Source: Anaeramoeba flamelloides
Taxonomy: Eukaryota > Metamonada > Anaeramoebidae
Assembly (NCBI GenBank): GCA_027625915.1
Contig: JANTQA010000023.1
Coordinates: forward strand, 16,740,001 to 16,804,000
Length of the DNA: 64,000 nt
Direction of reading: 5' to 3'
In this document: positions 25,001 through 35,100 of the stretch, in pieces
How the letters are laid out: each line of letters begins with the position of its first letter
Numbering within the stretch: position 1 is the stretch's first letter
Notes under the pieces: generated by a model
What the model saw: the letters and a program-made list of their open reading frames with translations, nothing else
What the model was told of the DNA's origin: nothing
The model's database searches: none
Made by a program: the position numbers and the translations under genes

Positions 25001-25757
25001 TAGTTTGTCCAATAAGTTACCAAAATTAAATTGGTTTGATTTTTTTTTTCTGTCTTTTGACAAAGCAAGGGTTCTGAAAGGAAGTTTACCCTAAAAAAAG
25101 AGCTTTAAAGAAAAAAAAAACAAACCTGGAGGCCCATAAAGTAAAACTCCAGTAGGTGGCTTGATTCCTACCCTTTCAAATAATTCAGGGTTTATAAGTG
25201 GAAGTTCAATAACTTCCCTTAACTCTCTTATTTGCTTGCTTAGCCCTCCAACACTTTGGTAAGTCACATTTCCTGGATCTTCATGTAACATTTTGTGAAC
25301 AAATGGATCAACTTCTCTTGAAAGTACTCTCATAATTGTTTTGGTTGAAATGTCTAAAGTTATTCGAGATCCTAATTTTAAAGTTTCTTTATTGACACGT
25401 CTTCTTGATCCAACAACATACCTTGGTCCTTTTTAAAAAAAAAAAATAAAAAAAAAAAAAATTTAAAAAGTTGTTTTTTAGGTTTATGTTCAAACTTCAC
25501 CTCAAAAAAAAAAAGAGAAAAAAGAAAAACAAACCTGAAGAAGACTTAACAATAAACCTTTCTTCGTCAAGTTTACGAAGCACTTCTCCAATTGTTTCTC
25601 CAATTGCCTGTAAATTTTTTACATGTTTTTCTTTTGTTTCCCTTTCCGTATTTTTTTCTTTTAAATTCTCTTTGACTGTTTGGTTTTCAGCTTGTAAGTT
25701 GTTTCTTAATAAAAGCTTTTCACGGTATTGTCTTAATAATTGATCTCTTTCTGTCAT
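22090..25757 (-). CDS. RPT4: 26S proteasome regulatory ATPase Rpt4 (PSMC6), 4 exons
   Basis: AAA-ATPase of the 19S base ring that unfolds ubiquitylated substrates and feeds them into the 20S core. Exons 25757-25535, 25428-25126, 24922-24610, 22417-22090 give 388 aa, essentially the family length. Order: N-terminal coiled coil (residues ~1-60), OB-fold starting near GPRYVVG, then [14 protein letters not shown], Walker A GPPGTGKT (split by intron 2), the pore-loop region near VDKYIGE, Walker [11 protein letters not shown], sensor ATNRPD (split by intron 3), and arginine finger region [10 protein letters not shown]. The C-terminus [10 protein letters not shown] lacks HbYX, as in other Rpt4 proteins. 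Assignment to Rpt4 rather than other Rpt subunits rests on the [14 protein letters not shown] and [10 protein letters not shown] stretches. Intron 3 is 2.2 kb and repeat-laden; introns 1 and 2 are 106 and 203 bp. Confidence 0.95.
23447..23542. repeat. 25 bp inverted repeat (one mismatch) in Rpt4 intron 3
   Basis: CACAACCCAACCATTATCG... at 23447-23471 pairs with 23518-23542, with one mismatch and a 46-base loop. Higher G+C than its flanks. Likely the termini of a miniature element, or an RNA hairpin within the intron. Confidence 0.65.
23690..24080 (+). repeat. Interspersed repeat family D, copy 1
   Basis: Aligns with 54890-55290 in the same orientation. Shared blocks are AAGAGATCTTTGATCA-like, AAGATTTTTTTCAAATTTAA, AATCAATTATTTGGACTATT and AATAAACCGAAAA, ending with TTTCTGTTTAT...AAAAAGTAAAAAAA. 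Part of the right end is also seen near 14.2 kb. Lies in Rpt4 intron 3. Confidence 0.65.
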
Positions 25758-27610
25758 TTTTTGATTAATAAAATAAAATGAAAAAATGATTTCTTCGAAT
25801 AATTATTCCAAAAAGCAGAAGGATTGTGAATAATCTGAAAATTGTATTAGGAGTGAATTACTTATTACTTTGTGTTTTCTTAACATTTGAAAACTTATTA
25901 ATTTATTCCCAAGCTGCTCTGAATCAGAGATTTTCTAGTAATTTTTATCTGTTGATTTTTCGATTATTAAGGTGGAAAAATTTTTTACTTTACTAAAAAA
26001 TCTTTAATTTGTAGATCCTGAGCTGTTGATATCTATTTCTTCGTAATTTTCTTTTTATTGTTGGTATTGATATACTTTGTGAAGAACTAACAGCTTCAAA
26101 TATAAGGATTATGAAATAATGTAATAAATCAAGAAAAAAGATAAGTGGGTGAAATTTTACCCTTTTTAAATTCCATAACAACAAATAGAAATTTCATAGA
26201 ATTATTTCAACAACGATATTCCAAATTGAAAATCCACAATTTGTTAATTGACAATATACTTGCTATTGTTTGAAAGTCTCACAAAATTTTCTTAAATGAG
26301 ATCACTTAATAAAAAATAAAGACTATTGTTTAAATTTTCGAAATTTTGATTGGTAAATTGAAAGTAAACTAAATTTCATAATAAATGTTCCAATTATTCT
26401 TAATTTTTTTTTATTATTTTTTATTTTAGTTTTAGAGGAAAAAAAAATATTTCTAGTGTATAGAAATGACTATTAACATGGTAATTTTTTTATTATAATA
26501 GATAATTTTAATTTATTAAAATATATATTTTCAAAATTTGATTTTTAATCAGCCAATGATTTTGAAATGTAGTTTATGTGTTTATCAACAAATCCATTTT
26601 TGTGATAAAAAAAAAAAAAATAACGTAATTCTATCAAGGAAAAATATTTGTAAAAACTTTTTTAGTTGAATTGTCGGGTTCTTTAATGACTTAAATATAT
26701 TTTTTATTGAGTTTACCGGAAATTTTTGATACTTAAAATTATTTATTTTTTTCAATTTTTCCCTTTACAAATTCTCAATTCTTTTATTTTTGAAAAATAA
26801 TTTATTTTTTATTTTATATTTATTTACAAACATACCAAAAATCTAGAAGTCAAATCAAAATATCTACATTATGATATACAAATGTTATATTTAGTGAAAT
26901 AATAATAAATGTAAAAAAATTTATTTTTAAAGAAAATTATGGACATTTTTTGACTTCTTTTTAGATCTATTCCTAAAGAAAGGTAATAATTATATAATGT
27001 TAATATATATTGTTAATTTAAATATGGTAAGTAAAAGTATATACCATTATATGTGTATATATGTATATAAATAGTATTTCTTTGTATCATAAAATGATAA
27101 TATTAAAAATATTCGTAATAAACAAGATTCAATATATAGGTTATATGAGAAAATCAACAAAATACATTTGAATATAAAAAAAAATATTAAATAATAATTT
27201 AGGAATTCGAAAAGTAGTCTAGATTACTGTCAAATTCCCTAGAATAACGCTAATTACCTAGCTAATATATAATTCAAAAGAATATATTATAATACAACAT
27301 TTTATTTATTTATTTTAAATTTTGGAAAAATTTATTTATTTATTTATAGAAAGGAGTAATTAAAGAAAAAACATCAAATAAAAAAAAGAGAAGAAGAAAT
27401 AAATTTTGGAAAAATTAAACGGAATTTTCTTGCTTTTTTTTTCTTTTAAAAGAGAAAAATATTCATTTTCAGAATAAAAAGAAAACTCAAGAATTACTAG
27501 TTGTCGTTTTTTAGTTGATTAAAAAATATACAAAATTTAAGAAATTTTCTTTTAATTCCTTCAATTGAAAAAAAAATCGAAGGGGTTTTTTACAGAATTC
27601 AATATATATA
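25758..27610. other. Intergenic region upstream of Rpt4
   Basis: Holds the presumed Rpt4 promoter directly next to 25757. A minus-strand frame at 25993-26184 (63 codons) does not begin convincingly and matches no family I know. The rest is A/T-rich low-complexity sequence. Confidence 0.5.
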
Positions 27611-27735
27611 TAAACTCAATTCCAAAAAATGGGACACAAAAAAAAATTACATTAATAAAAATATACTCCAAAATACATGATACTTGAACTTAAAAACAAT
27701 AAAAGACCCGAAAATATTTAATTAATACTATTTAT

Positions 27736-28275
27736 ATAAACCCCAATTCAAAATTTTTAACACACCAAAATTCAATTTGTGAAGAAAAAAACTTATTTAA
27801 TCAATTCAAGAAGATTTACCAAATTAGAACCATTCACTAATTGAAAAGTTAACACTTCTTCATAAATTACAATACTCAAAAAACAATAAATAAATAATTA
27901 TCAATACAAATAAATGAAGGGTGTGTCAAAAATTTTGGAGAGAGCAAAACAAAAAAATTGATTCGTAAATATGTTGAAATTCTATTAGGATTATTGATCG
28001 ATCAAATGGTTAGATACTACCAACTAATTTTATTTGAGTTCTTCTATTTTGAACAACTTTTGACTTTAACCATAATATCAATTGTTCAAAAAATTTTTGA
28101 TCCAACGAAACAAATTACCTAATTCAAACAATGAAATCAAAACAAAAACTCAAAGATGAAAAAATGATTTTCATATTTTACAAAAATCAAAATTATCTCC
28201 AATTTCAATGAAATTGTATTATTGTGATTGTTTGGAACGTTTTAGCTGTGTGGAAAATTTTGAATTTTAGTTTAT
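27736..28275 (-). mobile_element. ~540 bp TIR element (family B), nested in the mariner
   Basis: Ends are TAAACCCCAATTCAAAATTTTTAACACACC-like at 27736 (shown elsewhere as a 20-base core AATTCAAAATTTTT.ACACAC) and the complementary CTGTGTGGAAAATTTTGAAT at about 28245-28264. The interior matches 43222-43772 and 57430-57973, and both outer parts of 36482-37798. No intact frame, so non-autonomous. Its position between the mariner ends shows it inserted later. Confidence 0.75.
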
Positions 28276-28489
28276 TTTATAGTAAATTTAAAATTCAATT
28301 CGATAAATAAAAAAGAAAAAATAAAAAAAAGTGTGCCACTATTTTTGGGAACACGGTTACCAAAAAATCCATTTTTATTGAAAGAAAAATTAATAAAAAC
28401 TATTAATAGATCCAGCTTGTCTTTTGATAACTAAATCTATCCTTTTAAATATAGAGTTTACTAATTATCTTAGGTTTCCCAACTCAAAG

Positions 28490-28845
28490 TATTTCCTACA
28501 TTCGTGAAAATTGAAAAAAATCTTCTTCGTTATTTGGTTACAATTTTTCAGTTTAGTATCCATAAATTCCCAATTGGATTTAAATTTGTGGAATTGGGGG
28601 TCAAGGGTCCAGAACATTACATCCCCGATTTAAGTAAGTTTGAGTTTTTTTTTGAAGTATGTGGACAAGCTCCATCCTTTTGGAAAATCCATTTCAACTC
28701 ACGATATTCTGAATTAGCGAGTTGAATTTCCTTTGATTTTTTTGATAATATCATTAATAATACATTCAGTATTCACACTTCCATTAATAATAATAAGTTC
28801 TGTTTGTAGGCCATGTGCCCTAGCACACCATATCATGATTTTTTT
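28490..28845 (-). pseudogene. Tc1/mariner transposase remnant (DDE domain)
   Basis: Minus-strand translation gives KIMIWCARAHGL followed by LIIINGSVNTECIIND, matching the VMVWG...FIDG.VNSE..I stretch of Tc1/mariner transposases. Further on, WIFQKDGACPHTSKK matches the second catalytic Asp region (QQDGA.CHTSK). In a third frame, PPNSTNLNPI matches the motif before the last acidic residue (P.SPDLNPIEN). The pieces are in different frames with stops (for example directly after IKGNSTR), so the gene is dead. The N-terminal DNA-binding region is not recognisable. Confidence 0.8.
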
Positions 28846-29182
28846 TCAAAAATTTTTTTTCTCGATAAAAAAAGAATCTTTTTTCTTTTTGAGAAAGAAA
28901 AAAATTTTTTTTTTGTGATCAGAACGAAAACTTTTAAATTTCATTTTAAAGTGATTTTGAGATTTTCGAAAAGTTTTGAAAAAAAAAGAATCCAAAAAAA
29001 TTAAAACAAATATTGAAAATCAAAAATCTAAAAATAATGAAAAAAAAATGATAAATAATTAACTTTAAAATTATTTACATTGATTGTTAATATCTAATGT
29101 TTATATTTAAGAGTCAAATATCACTTTTCTTGGAATTAAATTGATTTTGAAGGTGTGCCCCAATTTTTGGAATTGAGTTTAT

Positions 29183-32111
29183 ATATATATATATATATAG
29201 AAAAATCAAATATTTTACTCATTTCTTTTTAAAATATGGAAAAGCTAAAGATAGATTTTTTTACAAAAAAATATTATTTTTATTTTGTTTCGAAAATCAA
29301 TTGAATTTCTAATAGAAACAGAAATTAACAAAACCCAAAGACTTCTAAGTAAAATTAAAAATTCTCATCGTTAAACAGTAATTAATAAAAAATATTAAAA
29401 AATTTTTTTTTGGTTAGGTATTTTATATTGAAAAAATTAACATTTAGTTTTGAATGAACTATGAAATAATATTAGAAATTTTTGTTGAATCCGAGTCAAA
29501 ATTTCATTTGATACTGACAAGATTCGAGAAATAAAATAAATAAAAAAAGTACAATTAATCAAGTAATAGAAGTATTTTTTTTATCAATTATTTTACTAAA
29601 AAAAGGTTTTGATATAACTTTTGTACTTTATTAATAAATAATTACTTTATTATGTAGAATTTTCTTGAGAATGTTTAGTTTTCAAAAGTAAATTTATCGT
29701 TAATATTCTTCAATTTGAATCAAATTCTTATTGTGTAGCTATTTTTCAATCAAAAATTTAAAACAAATTTTTCAATATATAAACTCACAACCCCTGTTTA
29801 AGAGTTGTGTGTATGAAAATGAAAAATAACCAAGATCTTCCGGATCAAATATGGGATTCCATGAAATAAACTGTTTTTCAGTCAAATTGGTCCAATTTTA
29901 TTGAAGAGATAGAGTATATTCTATGAGTTTAATTTATTATTCTTCTCAACTGAAATTTCAATTTTTTGATCAAAATATTTTTTTCTCAATTAGTTGATTA
30001 TTAAAATATTTTTTTCTCATCAATTGTTTTTTTCGAATTGTTTTTTGTTTTTTTTTTATTTTCTTTTTCTTTTTTATTGTTTTTAAAAATTATCAGTGAA
30101 AAAAAATGTTTGAAACTCTAAATTAACTTTAAAAAAAGTTAGGCTTTATATGTTCTTTTATAATCAATATTTTTACAAATAAAAAATCTTATTCATAATA
30201 ATTTTAATTTTTCAAACAAATTGGGAATTTTGCACAGTACCTTCGAATGGAAATGGCCCGAAAAATTTTTTTAACATTTGTTTTTTTTTTTTTTTTTTTT
30301 GAAATTTATGGTTTGTTTAGGCTTTTCTTTTATGAATATTGAGTCTAATACTAAGTTTATTATTTTTGGTATTTCTAAGCAATCTAAGTTCTGTTATTCT
30401 TAAAAATATCGTGACTTTATCATTTTTTGAATGGTTCCCTTTGAGTGAAATATAGTTTATACAATAAAAAATTTTCAAGTTATAATCTTATATTTTAAAC
30501 TAATTTTCAAAAATTTTGAAACATTTATTATAGTTCAAAGAATCAAAAAAGTATAATTATGTTCAAATTGAAAATAATTTCGTTTAGAAATCTATAACAC
30601 TCATTTTTTCATTTTTTGTTTTTTTTTTTTTTAATTTCATTTTTTCAATTAAGTAACCTATTTCTTTTCATCACAATATATTTGTGTAACATTGATATTT
30701 AGTTAAGTTCTTTTACAATAAATAAAAACTAAAGTAAAATTATTTGATAATATCAAACTTTTTATCAGTAAAAAATCATTAATATTATTTACATGGTTGC
30801 ACTAATATATTTATTATTTCTCCCATCTCCTGAATTTTTGGGACATATTATTTTTTTATTTTAATTTTTGATTATTTATTTTTTCTTTTATTGAAATTGT
30901 AAATTAGAAATAATTATTATCTTTGGATTTTTTTTAATATTTCTGATAAATTTTTTCTTCCTGAAATAATTAAATAAATTTTTTTTTTTCAAAAAATAGA
31001 TTTTGGTTTATTAAATATTTCTAAATTGGGTTTTATATGAGGTTTGGTTATTGATTTGCTTGAATTGTTTCAATTACCTACATAAATTATAAAAGATCTT
31101 TCATGGCAATATTCTCTTAGTTTTTTAATTTTTTGTTGATTTTTTTATGGGGAATTTTAAATTTAAGTTACGGGTAATTCTTACAATGTAAATTATTTAC
31201 TCTCTTTGATATTTTGAATATAATTCTTTTTATGAAATACCAAAATTTTTGGTTTATTTTTGTAAGATGATTTTTATTTGTTTGTAATTATTTCTCTGAA
31301 ACCTCAATTGTTTATTTAAATTTAAATTGGGGTAAGGTAGTTTATAGGAGTTTGTAGGTCTTTGGCATTCGGTAATCTAATATAAATAAAAATATAATTA
31401 TATCGGTAAAAACAAGCCAAAAGTTTTGTTATTTAAAAAAAATTATTAAAACAACAAAAAAAAAAATGATCTTTCTTTTTGGAAATGGGGATTTTTGTGA
31501 TTTCTATTCAATAAAAAATATGTTGTTGTTCTTTTATCGAACTTGTCTTTGTTAGAAAATAACAAAGGATTAGTCATCAAAAATTTTGCAATTTTTTCTC
31601 CATTTTGATCTTTTTTCAGTGAAAATGACAAACACTCTTCACTTAGCTCCATATTATAAAAAAAAAAAACCTCAAAAATTCTCCATAAAGTGGCAAGATT
31701 TTAAAAAATTGTTCAAATGAAAAAAAAATTTTTCAAAAAGTTTTTTTTTTTCTCCCTCTTTTTCATTTTTTGATATGACAAAATTAAAAATTCTGGAAAA
31801 ATTTTTCATTTTTACCTTCTTACACTTTATTGAATACATATTTGTGCGATTTACCTGCCTCAAAGTCATGATTAAAAGATAATAAACATTAAATTTCAAT
31901 TACAAACATAGTCGTTAAAGTAAATATGTGTTAAAAAACAAAAAGAAAGAAACTTTTGATTGTTAAAAATTTGAGAACTATTTATTATTATTTTAATTTC
32001 TTGACTCACTTTCCCAGTTCATAAAAATATTCAGTTTTTGTGTTAAAATATGGGATAAGTGTTCATAAATAAAACTATATTTGAAATATTTAAAAAATTG
32101 GAAAAAAAAAA
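29183..32111. other. Gene-poor stretch downstream of the Rab gene
   Basis: Very A/T-rich with long T runs. A minus-strand frame at 31446-31652 begins with ATG (MELSEECLSFSLKKDQNGEK...) and has fairly balanced composition for 55 codons before running into a poly(T)-derived Phe tail. It might be a short gene or a first exon, but no good splice donor or downstream exon was found and no family is recognised. Confidence 0.45.
31446..31652 (-). CDS. Hypothetical short open reading frame
   Basis: Sixty-eight codons from a genuine ATG at 31652. The first ~55 residues are mixed charged and hydrophobic (MELSEECLSFSL, then KFLMTNPLLFSNKDKFD, TTTYFLLNRNH); the end FFFLLF comes from a T tract. It lies about 460 bp downstream of the Rab gene on the same strand. 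No domain recognised; chance occurrence cannot be excluded. Confidence 0.25.
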   Translation of the reverse strand: MELSEECLSFSLKKDQNGEKIAKFLMTNPLLFSNKDKFDKRTTTYFLLNRNHKNPHFQKERSFFFLLF

Positions 32112-35100
32112 TTAACAGCATCCACCAGATTTTCTATTTGGCTCCTTAATTTGATAATCACCTAGATCATCTAAATAATCTGAATCTTCTTCTCCTTCTT
32201 CTTCTATTTGTTGGAGATGATCTTGAGCAATTTCTTTGAATAATTCACTGACTCCTTTATCTTTTTTTGCGCTGGTTTCAAAAGTTTTTATGTCTAATTT
32301 CTTTGAAAAATTTATGATTGTTTTTTTTGGAATACGATTACTTTTGTCCTCCTTAATTAAATCAGCTAAAATAAATTAAGTAAAATTACAGATATATTAT
32401 ATATAATGAAAGAAATTTAATCAAATTAAATCAATAAATAAAAAAAATATAATTATTTTTAATTTTTTAATAGGATATTTGTCAATATTTATTTCGATCT
32501 AAAAATAGTTGTAATTGTAATTTTTAATATTAGAAAGCTATATATTTTTTTTAAAACTCAAACTTTTTATTTGTAAAAATTACAAGTGTATAATTCGAGA
32601 CAACTGCCGATAAGAAAGTGATTGTCTTTTTAAAAACGTTTAGGATAGTACTGTAGTAACTGTGGAAAGATTTTGGGAAATCCTTTAGTAATTAGGCAAA
32701 GTTTGAAAATTTTCTTATCTTTTGATTTTCGGATTCTATTTGGTGAAATAAAAAGTAATATACTAACAAATTTGACTTTAAAAATGCTATTTAAAGTTAT
32801 TTTAGAAGAGTTCAACCAATTTTTTTACTACGAAAATCTCGTAAATCCTAAAAGATCGCTGTGCTCAAGGATTTACTACATTGGAAAATTAATTTGGTTC
32901 AAGGAACCCAATTATTTGTTCAATATACGACAAAGAAAAAAGTATTAAATTTTCTCATAAAGGTTGGAAATTGAATGAATTCTCTTTCTTTGTTTTAAAA
33001 AAATTCTTAAAACCAAACAAGATTTTTGGTTTTTCCAAAAGAAATCAATATCATTTTAAAAAAAAATTAAAAACGTTTGGTCTCTTTTTTCATAGAAAAA
33101 AAGGAGAAAATAAACCATTTATAAAGTGTTTCAAAAGGTGAAGAAAACATATTTACAAATTTAAGAAATTAGAAAAAAAAACAAAAACATTTTATTTTAC
33201 TACATCAAGTTAAGAATTTTTTAGAGGAATGCTCAAAATCAGTTACTGTTCAGAACACATAATAGATGCAGGTTTTTATGTTTGATCACCTTCGGATTCT
33301 TCTTAACAATCAGGAAATAAAAAGGGGGATAAAGATCTTATTGAAAAGTTTGACGATCTATTTTGTCTCTCTGTTGAATTCCAAACCAAGTTTTATCCAC
33401 AATGATAAAAATGTAAAATTTAATTTCAATGTTTTCAATAACTCCATTGAGAGAAAATAAGAACCTTTGAAGAACACATTCTTCCAAGTACCATTAAAAA
33501 ATAACAAATTACTTGTTTTTTTTTGTTTTTTTTATTTTGTTTGTTTATTTGACGAGTTAGATCTTGAGTTCCAAAAATAAAAAGCACCTCATATTGTTTC
33601 ATTTTTTCAAAAATTACCAGTTATTATTCCTCGTTTTGGGTAACCTTCCAGATTCAAAATAATGATATTGTTCTTGTGCTAAGGGGATATTAATCGTCTT
33701 TCTTCGAACTCCTCAATAACATCTTATATCACTTTGAACATTATCATTTTTTCCCTTCTTCCATGTCAAACCCGTAATATAAAAAAGTGATTGTTTCCAA
33801 ATTGAACCAATAAACAATGGAATAATTTTTTATATTAAAAAGTAATAATTTTTTAAAACTAAATTATTAAAAATACCATTTTTTTATACATTTTTATTTT
33901 TTTAAAAAGAACCGATTGAAATTCATTTAGTTAATTAATATTTAATATTTTTCGGAATATTTCTAACATCAGTAAAAAAACAAAAAATTTCTGAAAATTT
34001 ACAGATTCTCTTAAAAGATATTTTGATCACTAATTTATCGATTTGCATTAAAATTCGAATTGTAATGGTTCTACCTAATATTAAGTGTTTTATTGAAATT
34101 AATTTTGGAGAGTATTCCTGAAATAAAACCCACTAAAAAATAAATCTGTTTCAATTATTTAACTATAATATTCGTGATCATTAGTTCAAAAGCCCTTCAA
34201 AATATTTACTTTTAAAATAATTGATCTTATTAAAAATATCTTTTCTTGTAATATTTTGTAGATAAAAAAGAAAAAAAAAAAATGGCATGAATCTAAAAAT
34301 AAAATTAGCAATTTTCGAGGGACTACATGTATTGATTTTTGAGAAGGAGGTAAAAATTATTGAAAGCTATTAAAACATTCATAGAGAGTATTTTGCCTTA
34401 GGAAAATTTACTCATGATCCCGGTTCAATGAAAAAGCGAAAAAGTGTAGTATTTGAGTAACATTAGCTATAAATGCTGTAATTGTTGACATTTATCCCTA
34501 AAAATTTCAAAAATCATCTATATATAATTTTAAATCAAATCACATATACCCGAAAATCAAAATCATTCTTTTGGAAACCACAATAATTTCCAGATACATC
34601 ATTTGAGAGATTTGGATATTTTTTGTGATTTAAAAAATTGAACATGAATAAGAATTGAAACAAAGACTCTTTTGATTTATGGTGAGAACAAAAGGAGGCC
34701 AATTCTTGAGACAATAATGTTCATTTATCTCTCACCTGATTCAAGAATACCACTATTTATAAACCTAGTGGTTCGTTCATGCAGGGGTATTATACTGTTG
34801 ATATATTAAATAGAAAATAAATAAATAAATAATTAAAAGGTATTTTTTTTTTTGAATTATACTTACATTTGGTACCTGTCAAATAAATTTTACATTTTGG
34901 GACTTCATTTTTTAATTCAGAAATCCAAAATTTTATTTTGTCAAATGTTTGTTGCTTTGTGATATCTATTTTTTTTGTCATAATTTAAGATCAATATTTA
35001 AAATAAATTGAAAATTTTAGTTATTAAAATTAGTTTTTTCTTATTTTCCAAAAAAATAAATAAAATCTCAAAAAAAAAAAAAAAAAAAACAAACCATAAC

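Larger units (their letters stand above)
27611..29182 (-). mobile_element. Decayed Tc1/mariner-type DNA transposon
   Basis: Terminal inverted repeats TAAACTCAATTCCAAAAA at 27611 and its complement ending at about 29182, both abutting TA-rich sequence as expected for TA target sites. About 30 bp of each end align with few differences. Inside, the minus strand carries transposase remnants (28490-28845). The total length of about 1.57 kb includes a nested ~540 bp TIR element at 27736-28275; without it the element is about 1.03 kb, near a typical mariner length. Confidence 0.8.

Noticed and set aside
25993-26184. Possible short basic protein upstream of Rpt4
   Set aside because: Resembles no ribosomal or other small protein family; the start is unconvincing.
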